From Gigaspora margarita (lineage: Eukaryota; Glomeromycota; Glomeromycetes; Diversisporales; Gigasporaceae), in assembly GCA_009809945.1 (NCBI GenBank), contig WTPW01000489.1:36812-100811 (forward strand): a stretch of 64,000 bases of DNA, written 5' to 3'. Shown here one piece after another: positions 12,086-22,510 of this stretch. Numbering within the stretch: the first letter of the stretch is position 1; every line of letters begins with the position of its first letter. The notes beneath the pieces were generated by a model, which was given only the letters and a program-made list of their open reading frames with translations, made no database searches and was not told the DNA's origin. The position numbers were made by a program, and so were the translations under genes.

Positions 12086-12439
12086 TATAAAAAATTATAG
12101 TGAAAATAACTTTTTTAAGAATAGAAAAAGGTTTTTTTAATAAAACTAATACTACTAATTTGATTGGTTTGATAAACTTTGTACTATTCTTAATGTTTTT
12201 ACAATTTTCTAATATTAATATTTAAGAACTAATTTAAAATTATGCTAAATTATACAAATATAACAAAATACAAATATTAAAACTTTTAGTTAATCAATAT
12301 ACTACTTTTTTTTTACTAAAACAAACTTTTTTTGCTCTTTAAATAACATGTTTAACACAAAATTTTATAGATATATAATAAGTCTTATTATATAATTTTT
12401 AATTTTTTATTACTAAAAAAGAGTTATTTAAAATATGCA

Positions 12440-12703
12440 TATGCACAGCTGCACACCCTTTATTTTTTTAAATTTTACTAGAATTACTTCTGTTATATTC
12501 TTAAAATTTTATTAAGATAACCCCTGTTGTATTTATAACAAAAAAAATGCTTTTTTTGCAATATTATTTTAACTTCTAAATCTAAATCTATTTCTATTTT
12601 TAACCAACTCTAACCCTAACTCAAAACCTAATCCGAATTAATTATCATTTGTATTTGCACCTATAGAGAGCACAAGAGTGCACAGCTATGCATGGTGCAC
12701 AAA
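12440..12703. repeat. Dispersed repeat, copy A
   Basis: The interior shares ATGCTTTTTTTGCAATATTA-like, CTAACTCTAA-like and terminal GTGCAC words with 12937-13507. Palindromic ends (GCATATGCACAGCTGC; GCATGGTGCAC) suggest a diverged member of the same MITE family. Confidence 0.5.
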
Positions 12704-12936
12704 ATTAATAAATTCTAATAAAAAATAAATTAATATTTTTGTACAAATTTTTTTTTTTAAAACCAAAAAAACCCAAAAAATTTATAAAATATAAGTTAAA
12801 TTATAAATTTTAAGACTTGAGTACCTGTAAAATTTTGTATAAAACAAGTTTACTAGAAGCCAAAAGAAAATTATTTTAGTTAAGAAAAGTTGTATAAAAT
12901 AAACTAAAAATTTTAATATTTGTATGGGTTTTAAAA

Positions 12937-13507
12937 ATTGGTACACCATGCACTATAGTGCATCTCTTTAATGCTTTTCAAAATTTTACTAAGGTAAGGG
13001 TGCTAACATTTATTAGGTAATATTTTAGGTAGTAGGAAGTTAAGCAAAATCTTACCTCATATAAAAAAATTATAGCCAAACAAATTTAGCTAAATATATT
13101 ACCTGGGAATAGGGTAAGCCAGAACCCTAAAGAACTCTGATACAACTCAGATCTGAGTTTGTATAATTTTAGCAGTATTTTAGCCGAATAGATGTATAAA
13201 ATAGAGCAAAATTTGAAAATTTACTATATAAAAATACAACATTTTGATGAAGTTCTATGCAATATTTCCTTTTTTAGAATCATCTGAGTTGTATCAGAGT
13301 TCTTCAGGGTCCTGGTAAGCCTCTATAGTAAATGGATATTAGGTAATAAATATCAGTACCCTAATCTCTGTTGTACATCTAATAAAAAATACTCTTTTTG
13401 CAATGTTACCTTAGACTCTAATTTTATATTAATCCTAAATCTAATACTAACTCTAATTCTAATTTCAATTATTATTATTTATAGAGTACACTATAGTGCA
13501 TGTGCAC
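12937..13507. mobile_element. MITE, copy B, with nested MITE
   Basis: Inverted ends GGTACACCATGCACTATAGT and the inverse of GGTGCACATGCACTATAGT bound the element. Without the nested MITE at 13121-13313 it would be about 370 bp. The TGCACTATAGTGCA core at each end is itself a palindrome. Confidence 0.6.
13121..13313. mobile_element. MITE, 193 bp, 8-bp duplication
   Basis: GGTAAGCC is duplicated exactly at 13113-13120 and 13314-13321. The 32-bp inverted repeats (AGAACCCTAAAGAACTC... and AGGACCCTGAAGAACTC...) differ at only two positions. Nested inside the element at 12937-13507, so it is the younger insertion. Confidence 0.9.
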
Positions 13508-13519
13508 CAAATTATAAAT

Positions 13520-14230
13520 TTCTATTTGTATATAGTCAACTTATTTTTTTAATAAGATAACCCACAATGACTATTTTAGTAAACTTATTCTATATAAATT
13601 TTGTATATAATTATTATTTTAAACTTCATAAACATTTATTTTTAATAAAACTATATTTTTAAATTGTGCAAATTTTATTAAGTCTTAATTTAATACTAAA
13701 AGTAAATTTATTCTCCTTTGTTTAATATGTTTAATTGTAAAATTTGAAGATAATTAATAAGTAAATTGAAAATAATTTTTTTAAAAGTTTGTATTATTGT
13801 AATCTTTCATTATAGTGACTCTATAATTAGCAATCAAAATTAGTTATGTAATCACATGATTTCTTTATTTAATAAAAATTTTCTAAGTTTTTTATATAAA
13901 AAAAATAAAAATTACAAAAAAATCTATAATAAAAATAAAGCAAATAAAAATTTTCTAAGTATTTTATAAAAAAAAATAAAAAAGAATAAATTACAATGAA
14001 AATAAAACAAATTTTATAATTATTGCATAACAAAAATTTAATACAAAAATTCAATAGCACAATTTTCTTGCAATAAAAGTTCCAATAATTTCCAAAATAG
14101 CACTAAAATTACACAACTCTAATGATATTTTCAGTAAAGATTCTAATAAAAACTTCAATAATAACTTCAATAGTAAAAATACATATAAAGAAAAATTAGT
14201 AATTATAAAAAAAAGACAAGACAAACTACT
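13520..14230. other. AT-rich gene-less stretch
   Basis: Low-complexity sequence. AAAATTTTCTAAGT followed by TTTTATA and A-runs is repeated at about 13876 and 13947. Words such as ACTCTAATG/CTTCAATAG recall the degenerate tandem units at 20765-21180. Confidence 0.5.
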
Positions 14231-14231
14231 G

Positions 14232-14275
14232 CATATGTCTGAAATTAAGCTACTATCTAAGACCAAGCTAAGTAA
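14232..14275. mobile_element. Fragment of the TACCGTAT MITE family
   Basis: GTCTGAAATTAAGCTAC matches the inverse end of the copy at 20280-20765 (GTATCTGAAATTAAGCCACC). The opposite end was not found. Confidence 0.4.
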
Positions 14276-14279
14276 ATTT

Positions 14280-15640
14280 TATAGTTTATATATTATATAT
14301 AATTTTAAATGACCTGCACCTAAACTTTATTTTTTTATAATAAAATTTTTTTTATTTTTATTTTAAAAAATTTTTGTTAAAAAAAATTTTAATAAAATAT
14401 TTATTTAATAATATATACTTAATAATGTATATTTAATATTTAAAGATATAAATACTTAAAAAAAATATTTAAAAAGAATAATTGTAAAATACATATATCA
14501 ATATGATAATTTTTGCAAGATCAACAATATATTTTTTTTAAAAAAAAATCATATTTTTCTAATAAAAAAGGTAATAGATCACAAATATGTGTCTGCTAAT
14601 TAAATGGAACCAAAAAAACTATGATATATGGTACTTGTTAGCCAATTTCTGATGATTAAAAAGTCTGTGAATGTGAGCTACTGTTATTGGAGACACTACT
14701 ACTATTGATCTTTTAGTCTGATACTTCTTTATAAGAAAGCTAGCTAACAAGCCGTAAGAAGAAAAACAGAAAAGGATTGAGAAATTAGAACAAGAAATTA
14801 AAGATTGAGAAGAGGATCTATTCAGGAGCTTCTTATCATAGTAAACTCCTACTAACCAAAGAAATTACTCAATTATTACAAAATTCCTAGCTAGTTTCTT
14901 AGCAAAATAAAAGTTTAGAATTAATAAGCAAACAAATAACAGAAATTGACAAATTAGCAAAAGAACTAAAGCAAGAATCTAATTACTTATTGAGAATAAA
15001 GAGTGCATTTATAGAAAGAAAATAATATAACTATCTATATATCAATTATTGGTAAGTTATATTATTGTATATACTGTATTTTATTGGGTGTCCCTATAAA
15101 AAAGTGATCTAGGATGTGGTATGGATTGTTTTCTGGAATTTATTTTTATTTTTTATTTTTTAGTACCCACTTTGGAAAAGGTAATTTTTTTTTCAAGTAG
15201 AGATCAATTGGAACTACTTATAAGTTCTTGATATTTGTATATAAATGACACTTAACAACTTTTAGTTGTCTAAATTAAGTAGTCTGCCCAAAGGTTCTAC
15301 ACTAGCTGCTATACCTACAACCCAACTTGGGGGTTGCCTATTTAAACCCTCTGGTCTCTGTTCTCTTGCTGATCAGTTCCTTGTTTCACTAGTATAGCCC
15401 TCTAATACATTAGTTAGTCGAGTTCAGTTCTGAATATCTGTGAATCTCTTAGGACTCCAACCAATTTTTCAGGTGATTTATTCTAAATGGGATACATGTA
15501 GTAGAGCAGTACCTGTTCTATACTGGTATTCATTTATTCTTCAGTAATGAAGCATTCACTAAGGTTTATACTTGGAACTTGCACCCCTACTATTACCTGC
15601 TTCTGCCCTTGTAAGGTTCACTCTAATCTCAGCACCTACC
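14280..15640. other. Mostly gene-less, possible coiled-coil relic
   Basis: Around 14750-15025 the plus strand in broken frames gives a Lys/Glu/Gln/Leu-rich heptad-like sequence (for example ISKQITEIDKLAKELKQES), possibly a decayed coiled-coil protein. From about 15250 the GC content rises on leaving the AT-rich block, and this may belong to the minus-strand relic that continues to 15885. No family was recognised. Confidence 0.3.
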
Positions 15641-15641
15641 A

Positions 15642-15885
15642 CTACTGTTCTACTAGTCCTTCCCTGATATATTCTAAACTTCCAAACCAGTTAGCCCAGA
15701 AGGGTTGATTCATCCAGCATTGGGTGCTACAATGGTTTTTTCTTTTCTTGGTACCTACTTCTATAGCATAGATCCTTTTTGTTTTCAGTGCAACTCTGGC
15801 AACCAGATTGGTGGACCCCTGTTTTTGAGGGTCTGCTTTATCCAGTTTTCTGACTCTAGTTTCCAATATTCTGATTTTGGTAGCA
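15642..15885 (-). pseudogene. Unknown minus-strand ORF split by LTR element
   Basis: An open minus-strand frame gives a basic peptide containing TKIRILETRVRKLDKADPQK and ending LEYIREGLVEQ. Its apparent N-terminal part runs into the LTR. If the LTR element and one CTGT are removed, the frame continues into 19585-19600, where an ATG gives MKIFDSATKIRI. So this sequence predates the LTR insertion. The domain is not recognised; a transposon-derived ORF is possible. Confidence 0.4.
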
Positions 15886-15889
15886 CTGT

Positions 15890-16289
15890 TGTCGCAGTTG
15901 GATCCATTACCCAAGATTTCGTGGTGCCGATCAGGATCTATAAGGTAGCGTGATTTGTGATTTGCATAATACAGAAATTTAATTAAAAGTCTAATTGTTA
16001 GATAGTCTAATGTGTATAACCCAAATAATTAAATATCCAGTTGATAATCTTATATTTAAAGAAAAGCGATTGATTAATAAAAGAGGTAGCTTTTAGCTCT
16101 AGCAATAGCTAGCAATATTAATAGCTTTCGATCTTATTAGTTTTATACCTAAGTGAATAAACTGTATCTTAGTGAACATATTAGGTGGAGTACCTGTACG
16201 ATACACCAGTCAGTAGTCATATAGCCAAGCGTGTGAAGTCTACTAGGAAAGTTAGACCAATACATGGCAGATTGGAAATAGCCATGACA
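15890..16289 (+). repeat. 5' LTR, 400 bp
   Basis: It starts TGTCGCAGTTGG and ends CATGACA. It aligns along its whole length to 18720-19580 once the 461-bp palindrome is removed. About thirty differences are visible, nearly all transitions. Confidence 0.85.
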
Positions 16290-16673
16290 CAAGAACCTGG
16301 GTTAAGAGAAGGTCTTTCTCACTAAATATCTTTGAATTTGGCCTTGTGAACGAAGTTGAGTTTGAGTAAACTCGTTGAATTTAAGAATTTGAAAGTGCCT
16401 AGCGGCAATTGTGTGTGATCAACAGGTACATTGTAAAGTGAACATTTAATTAAAGTGATACAAACATTAAAGAAAAAGGACATTGTTAGTAAAAGGCTTG
16501 GTGATCAAGTGAAAATAATATAGAAAAAAAATATTGTAAAAAAAAAAAAAAAAAATTGAACATTACCTGAGTGGTGAAATCAAAGAGTATGGAAGTGAAA
16601 GTCGCTTGATGTTGATAGTTAAAATATGATCATGTTAATGGTTGAAGTAGTGAAATAGTTGAAGAAATGACAA

Positions 16674-17150
16674 GTTAATCGTAAATGCTACAGACCTTGG
16701 CTGTGTTACATTTGTCAGCGCCAAGGCCATTTGGCTCATTCTTGCCCAAATCAAACAAAGTACGAATGTCAAGAACAAGTTATGAACATACGATTCATGA
16801 AAATCAGTGATCCCAAGGTTAGCAATAATAAAAATAGAAATCGAAGAGAAAATGGTAAAAGAATTAATAAGACATTCAACGGCAAAGCAATACCAATAAA
16901 AAACGATGCCTTACCTGTGAGGTCTGGCAGGAAAATTATTGCATCAAGTAAGCTAGAAACAGCTGTGATTGCTGCCAAAGGAGTTGAACATAAAGTGTTC
17001 ATTCCTTATCAAAAGCCTGCAGAGATGAATAGTACAGACGAAGCATATAAGCAAATTAAGAACAAAATGACGAAAATAAAAAATGGAGTCATACCTATAA
17101 AGTTCGTTGGTGAGAGGGATAAATCGAATGGATCGAAGGGGTGGAGTTGA
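16674..17150 (+). pseudogene. Gag-like zinc knuckle fused to Sel1-like sequence
   Basis: In one open frame the sequence gives CYRPWLCYICQRQGHLAHSC at about 16686-16745, a CX2CX4HX4C zinc knuckle as in retroviral-type gag nucleocapsid regions, which bind nucleic acid. It runs on without a stop through a Lys/Asn-rich stretch into KVFIPYQKPAEMNSTDEAYK near 16995-17050. That resembles the AFIYYQKSAEMG part of Sel1-like repeats, which in these fungi scaffold protein contacts. The upstream gag body (16290-16680) is not recognisable. The frame stops at 17148-17150 and similarity continues in another frame. Confidence 0.65.
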
Positions 17151-18456
17151 TATCAAGAAGAATGGATATAAAACGTTCATTCATTATCAAAAATCCTCTA
17201 ACATGGCTGATCCTAATAGAATCAGTAGTGAATTGGAAAAGCATAAGGCATTCGATTATTATTGAAAATCTGCTGATACGCATCATGCTAATGCTATATA
17301 TAATTGTAGATGTTGTTATGGAAATGGCTTTGTGACCAAAAAGGAAGTTGATGTAAATCTAACGTTCGATAATGAAACTGACGCTAAAAGGAATGAATAT
17401 GAATCGTTTATCCATTATCAAAAATCCGTTAATATGAGTGATACTGATGAAGTATTGTTTGTTGGATGTTGTTATCAAAATGTGGCTGATGCTATAGAGG
17501 ATAAAAAGGGGTTTGATCATTGTTATAAAAATGGCATTGGCATGGGAAAGGATGAACACAAGGAATCCATCCGTAGTTAAAATCTGTCAATATGGATTCT
17601 GCCAATAATGGACAGTACGATCTCAGAGGGTGCTATCAATATGGCATAGGTGTAAATAAGCATAAAAAAGGAGATAAGACATTTCAAATGAACAATGGAA
17701 AATTTGAAAACCTACCTGAATCGAATAGCAAAATAGGTATAATCAAGTCCGTTGACGAAACATCCAATGATAAGAATAATTTTGAGATGATTACAACTTG
17801 GGTTGATAACGCTAATAAAATTGTACACGGAGAAGTAGCAACTGTTATTAATGATGAAGAAATAAGGTATGAGATTACAATGCCCATGACTGCTAATGAT
17901 AGAAAGTCGGTGATAAAGGGGACGAATTATGGACTGTTGTCCAAATTTAATATGATATCAAACGCAGATAGCATTGACCTGAGGCACAAAAAATCTTGTG
18001 ACATGAGCCAAGTATCGGTATTGGATGCATTGGATCGAATTGGAAAAAGAGGATTTTATGAACGAATTTCCTGGACTACGTGATTGGTATTAATGGACTA
18101 GAATATGGATCTTCAGAAGATGAATCGATATGCAAATGAGAGGTAATAGTTCAACAGAATGGAATGATCTTAGCAATTGTTTTGAAAATGGAAGTGATGG
18201 TGTAATATCTGTTGGTAATGATAATATAAAAGGAGACAAAAATAACGCGTCCATTTGTGATCATAATGAGGATAATATTAATGGAATAATTGATGATGAA
18301 CAACACCAAAATGATGAAACAATGGTACTAATGGAGGCACCACTGGATATGGTTATGAAAATGAATAGGTTGATAGAAGATTTGGTGGAAGCATTGAGGT
18401 ACTGGAGAAAATTGAATAGTGCTGATGAGTTCAAAGATAATGATGAAAAGGGATAA
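17151..18456 (+). pseudogene. Sel1-like repeats and acidic tail, broken frames
   Basis: Further degenerate repeat units follow: KTFIHYQKSSNMADPN near 17173-17220; KAFDYY, a TGA, then KSAD near 17245-17280; ESFIHYQKSVNMSDTDE near 17402-17450 followed by GCCYQN; HCYKNGIGMGKDEHKESI near 17517-17570; KSVNMDSANNGQYDLRGCY near 17583-17640 with QYGIGVNKHKK. These are Sel1-like consensus pieces (helix A with YYQKSAEMG, loop GIGVEKDEHKA). Three or more frameshifts or stops break them. After about 17660 the sequence becomes Asp/Asn/Glu-rich (17592-18083 and 18130-18456) without a known motif. Whether those two open stretches are still translated is unknown. Confidence 0.6.
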
Positions 18457-18719
18457 AGCCTCGAATTAGTAATGTTGCCAAAGTTCAAAATGAAGGTGCG
18501 AAGATTACTGAAACAATTGATGATGCTAATAATAAAAGCTTACACGAAGAAAATTGAAATATTAAAAAAAAATTTTTTAGTATTTGTGTATGTATAGTGC
18601 CGGAACAATGCATTAGTATAGCTTTAATTTAATGTATATAATAATTAGAGTGGAAATAAGGAATTGTGTATTTGTTGGATTTTGCAAAAGGTTGAAACTT
18701 CGGGGACGAAGTTAGCTCA

Positions 18720-19580
18720 TATCGCAGTTGGATCCATTATCTGGGATTTTGTGGTGCCGATCAGGATCTATAAGGTGGCATGATTTGTAATTTGCATAAT
18801 GCAGAATTTAATTAAAAGTCTAATTGTTAGATAGTCTAATGCATGTAACTTGGATAATTAAATATCCGGTTGATAATCTTGTATTTAAAGAAAAGCGATT
18901 GATTAATAAAAGAGGTAGCTTTTAGCTCAAGCAATAGTTAGCAATACATATGGGCTGATTTAATTCATTTATAAGTAGGGCTTATTTTTTTAAAAACTTC
19001 AAGACTAAATAACTTTTGATCTACTGGTCCTTTTTGAATGATTTTGCTACCAAAATGTTCGTCTCTTTGAGACGATTCCAACGAGCCTAAAATCATCAAA
19101 ATCCAATCACAAGATCGTGAGCTAAAGCGCTGTCAAATAGTGACGCACCTAGAGGGTAGGATTGATGGGTTGGACTATGTCCAACCCATCAATTTCATCC
19201 TCTAGGTGCGTCACTATTTGACAGCGCATTAGCTCACGATCCTGTGATTGGATTTTGATGATTTTAGGCTCGTTGGAATCGTCTCAAAGAGAAGAACATT
19301 TTGGTAGCAAAATCATTCAAAACGGACCAGTAGATCAAAAGTTATTTAGTCTTGAAGTTTTTAAAAAAATAAGCCCTACTTATAAATGAATTAAATCAGC
19401 CCATATGATTAATAGCTCTCGATCTTATTAGTTTTATACCTAAGTGAATAAACTGTATCTTAGTGAATGTATTAGGTAGAGTACCTGTATGATATGCCAG
19501 TCAGTAGTCATATAGCCAAGCGAGTGAAGTTTACTAGAAAAGTTAGACCAATACACAGCAGATTGGAAATAGCTGTGACA
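18720..19580 (+). repeat. 3' LTR with inserted palindrome
   Basis: It starts TATCGCAGTTGG (TG to TA change at the terminus) and ends TGTGACA. Total length is 861 bp; subtracting the 461-bp insert gives 400, the length of the 5' LTR. Confidence 0.85.
18947..19407. mobile_element. 461-bp near-perfect palindrome
   Basis: The sequence reads CATATGGGCTGATTT inward from the left and its inverse from the right. The arms match almost base for base over about 220 bp each and meet around 19175 at GTTGGACTATGTCCAAC. It is absent from the 5' LTR, so it inserted after the retroelement. No clear target duplication is left at GCAATA/ATTAATAGC. Confidence 0.9.
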
Positions 19581-19584
19581 CTGT

Positions 19585-20279
19585 CAAAGATCTTCATACC
19601 TTGTCTGAAATTTACAGAATGGTATAGTTGAAGTAGTATATATAAAGGTATTGATGCAATATTATAACAAATAGTAGTATAGAGAGGTAATACATTATAT
19701 CATATCATATATAATTGCACCTTTATATTATAGAATGAAATATGTTGAAGATGGTATGTATTGGCTCATTTTACAAAGAGCAAAAAATCAATATATAATA
19801 TTTTTTAAAAATTGCAACAGCTTATAATTTCATTAATGAAACTGCTCTGGGTATCTTAACAAAAAAGACTCCTTACATAATTTTGATACATGTGCAGTTA
19901 GTTTGTTTATATTGTATTAATTGTTGATATAAATTATGTAATTTACTTGTATGTATTTTTTTTATTAAACATTAATTTACTTAATTACTATGTCAAAACC
20001 CATACTATTTGGACTAGAAAAGTGTTGCAAAACCCAAGCCAATAATAGTCAAATTTGTATTGGCATATTGACCACTACAGGCCAAAATCCATGCCAATTT
20101 AAGCCTTTTATATAGCAAATATAGGTTTAATCTGTGCTACCAAACCCATGCCTTTATGCTACCAAATGTACCTATGCAGTACATTTTTCTTATAGAGTAT
20201 TAAATAAAAAATTTTAAATTTTAAATTAGCAAAAATTGATCTAGCTGTGATATAAAAACCAGAAAATTTACTTTGTATT
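19585..20279. other. AT-rich gene-less stretch
   Basis: After the LTR element the first few bases rejoin the minus-strand relic of 15642-15885. The remainder, including a run of CCAATAATAGTC- and CCAAACCCATGCC-like words near 20030-20160, shows no coding. Confidence 0.45.
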
Positions 20280-20765
20280 ACCTAAAATAAGCTACTTTCT
20301 AATTTTTTTTAAAAATCTTAAAAAACCTATTAGTAACTATATATAAAAGTCTAAATTTTACTAATAAACCTCAAAAGTAACACTAAATAAACTTGTTCAG
20401 TATATCAAAATCAGTATTCAAAATTCAAAAAAAAAAAAAAAAAAAAAAAAAACTTAGCAATTCTTGTAAACATAATAAACAAATCAAAAAATTATATAAA
20501 ACATGCACATCTCATAATAAGATCTGCAGATTCCTAAAAATTTTGCTTGCAGAATTAACTTTCAACCTGTGTTTTGCAGATTCCACATATAAATTTTAAA
20601 TACTAATTAAAATATACCTATAGTAAAAATTTGGCAGCATTTGGACAACTTTTATTAGGACATTTTTCAATTTTTCAAAAATTTAAAAATCTAAAAATAA
20701 GCTATTCACAATTTTTTGTGTAATTTTTTTGCTCTAAAAAGGTGGCTTAATTTCAGATACTTATA
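20280..20765. mobile_element. TACCGTAT-family MITE, diverged copy
   Basis: The left end holds CCTAAAATAAGCTACTTTC. The right end, AAAAAGGTGGCTTAATTTC then AGATAC, matches 6620-6640. Internal AATAAACTTGTTCAGTATAT resembles 6246-6275 of the other copy. Outer 8-10 bp are decayed, so the limits are approximate. Confidence 0.65.
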
Positions 20766-21180
20766 ATAATGACTAAAAAAGATAAAAAACTTATACAAGA
20801 ATAATAGTATTAACAACTCCTATTACAACAACTTTAATAGTGAAATATCATATTGGTTAGAATAAAAAATAAATAAAAAATAAAATAAGACAAAGTAACA
20901 ATCTAATAGCAATGGTACAGAGAACTCCAATAGTGCAATTCTAGTAGTAAAATTACACCTGAAAAAAAGAATATTAGGATTAGATAGTAGAAAAAATATA
21001 ACAAAAAACAAAAAGATCAAAATAATAACCAAAATTGAATAAAAACTTACCTAATAGCAAATGCTATAGAACTCCGATAGCAATAACTTTAGTGCTAAAA
21101 TCACATCTAAAAAGAATATGACAAAAGGAAATAAAAAAAGATCAAAAAATAAATGAAAAGCCTATCTAATGACTAAAACA
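20765..21180. repeat. Degenerate tandem repeat, about 140 bp unit
   Basis: Recurrent blocks contain CTAATAGCAA, then AGAACTCC(A/G)ATAG, then TAAAATTACACCT or TAAAATCACATCT, then an A-rich tail ending ACTTACCTAAT. Two to three units are visible and a diverged relative lies at 14050-14230. Confidence 0.5.
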
Positions 21181-21335
21181 CAAATAACTCTGGGCCAAGA
21201 AAACAAAAAAGCAAAAAAAAGTAAAAAGCAAAAAAAATAAACAAAAAAATAAACAAAAAAACAGCACAAAAAAGCAAAAAAAAAACAAAAAAACAAGCAG
21301 AAAACAAGTACAAAGCAAACAAGCAAAAATGAATA
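21181..21335. repeat. A-rich CAAAAA low-complexity tract
   Basis: Runs of A are broken by single C or G (AAAAGCAAAAAA, AAACAAAAAAAT) over about 150 bp. Confidence 0.8.
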
Positions 21336-22233
21336 CAATAAAAAGTGATACTTGTAATATCTACTAAAAAATTTATATAAACACCAATCTTAAAATGATT
21401 GGTTGATCATATAGTAATTTTGATGGCAATAGGTAGTCAATTTATTTTGTCTATCTTTTAATATTTCTTATATTATATTTTAGACAAATTTGTCTAGAAT
21501 TTTTATAAATATTTAAAATTTTATTAAAAATATAGATTGTTTATATTTTCTTTAAATTTAGAGCTTGTTATTGCCATATTTACTTTTGTTAATGCCATTT
21601 CTATATGATCCAACTGACCTCTGATTCATACTGCATAATTCTTAAAATTAATTAAATTCACAGGTTTATGTAACTTCTACAAGATAAAGTTTTCTAAAAA
21701 AAATATGTGAATTCAAAAGGCTATATACTGTATTAGCATTTACTAAACTTCAAGTTCAGTATTTTTTTGTATAACTTTTACAAATTAATAAAATTTTCTG
21801 CTAAAAAAAAATACTGGTTCAAAGTCTAGTTAGTAATATATAAACTTTTTTTTTAGCCTTTTGTAAATGTCCAAATACAAATTCAGATCTATTCTCAACT
21901 AATTACTTAAAATTGAAGTGAATATTAAGTCTTTATAAATTTTAAATTTATATTCTATCACTATCAGTGGCTGCTTCTAAAAATTTATATTATGCAGAAC
22001 AAATTTATATATTTGATATGTTTAGCAATTGTGCTGAGTTTAATAATATGTACTATACTACTTTAGTTCTTTTTTAACAAGTTCAAATTCAGATGGACCT
22101 TTGTACTAATTATCTTTATTCTTAGTTCTAATAGATATTTCTCTTTGCTTGCTTGTAGCTATATTTTTTTAATGCAATAGAAAGTGTATTTACTAGCTCT
22201 TCAAGTTAAATATAAGTAGTAACTTGGTGGTGC
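21336..22233. other. AT-rich gene-less stretch
   Basis: No coding or element ends were recognised. Confidence 0.45.
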
Positions 22234-22413
22234 AGTAGCCAGAATTGATATACTTGTTCAAAAGATTTCAAAAGAGATTGAAGATCTATATAGTTACTAT
22301 TTGCAAAATATATTGGTTCTAAAAATTTCATATGATAATCTTGAATCTACTAGAGTTTATAAATATCAGCTGGCTGCAATACTTGGCCAGCCTCTAAATG
22401 TTCACTAATTATA
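22234..22413 (+). pseudogene. Short coding-like relic, unknown
   Basis: About 59 codons without a start or internal stop give a well-mixed peptide including KISKEIEDLYSYYLQNILVL and YQLAAILGQPLN, ending in TAA. Composition is unlike the poly-Lys/Asn noise around it. No family was recognised. Confidence 0.3.
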
Positions 22414-22510
22414 TGTGAACACAAAAGCACCAACATGGTTTTTAAAATTTCTGTACAAGAACTTAGAAGAGAATCTATAGTTATGCTTAATATTAATTAA
22501 TGTAAATTAA

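Larger units (their letters stand above)
15886..19584 (+). mobile_element. LTR retroelement lacking pol, with Sel1-like cargo
   Basis: Two LTRs (15890-16289 and 18720-19580) flank 2.4 kb. CTGT lies on both sides (15886-15889 and 19581-19584). After the 5' LTR comes AAGAACCTGGGTTAAG, in which TGGGTTAAGAG could be a primer-binding site. Before the 3' LTR lies CGGGGACGAAG, a possible polypurine tract. The interior holds a gag-type zinc knuckle and then Sel1-like repeat sequence. No protease, reverse transcriptase or integrase motif was found. Element strand is taken from the coding and purine tract. Confidence 0.8.
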
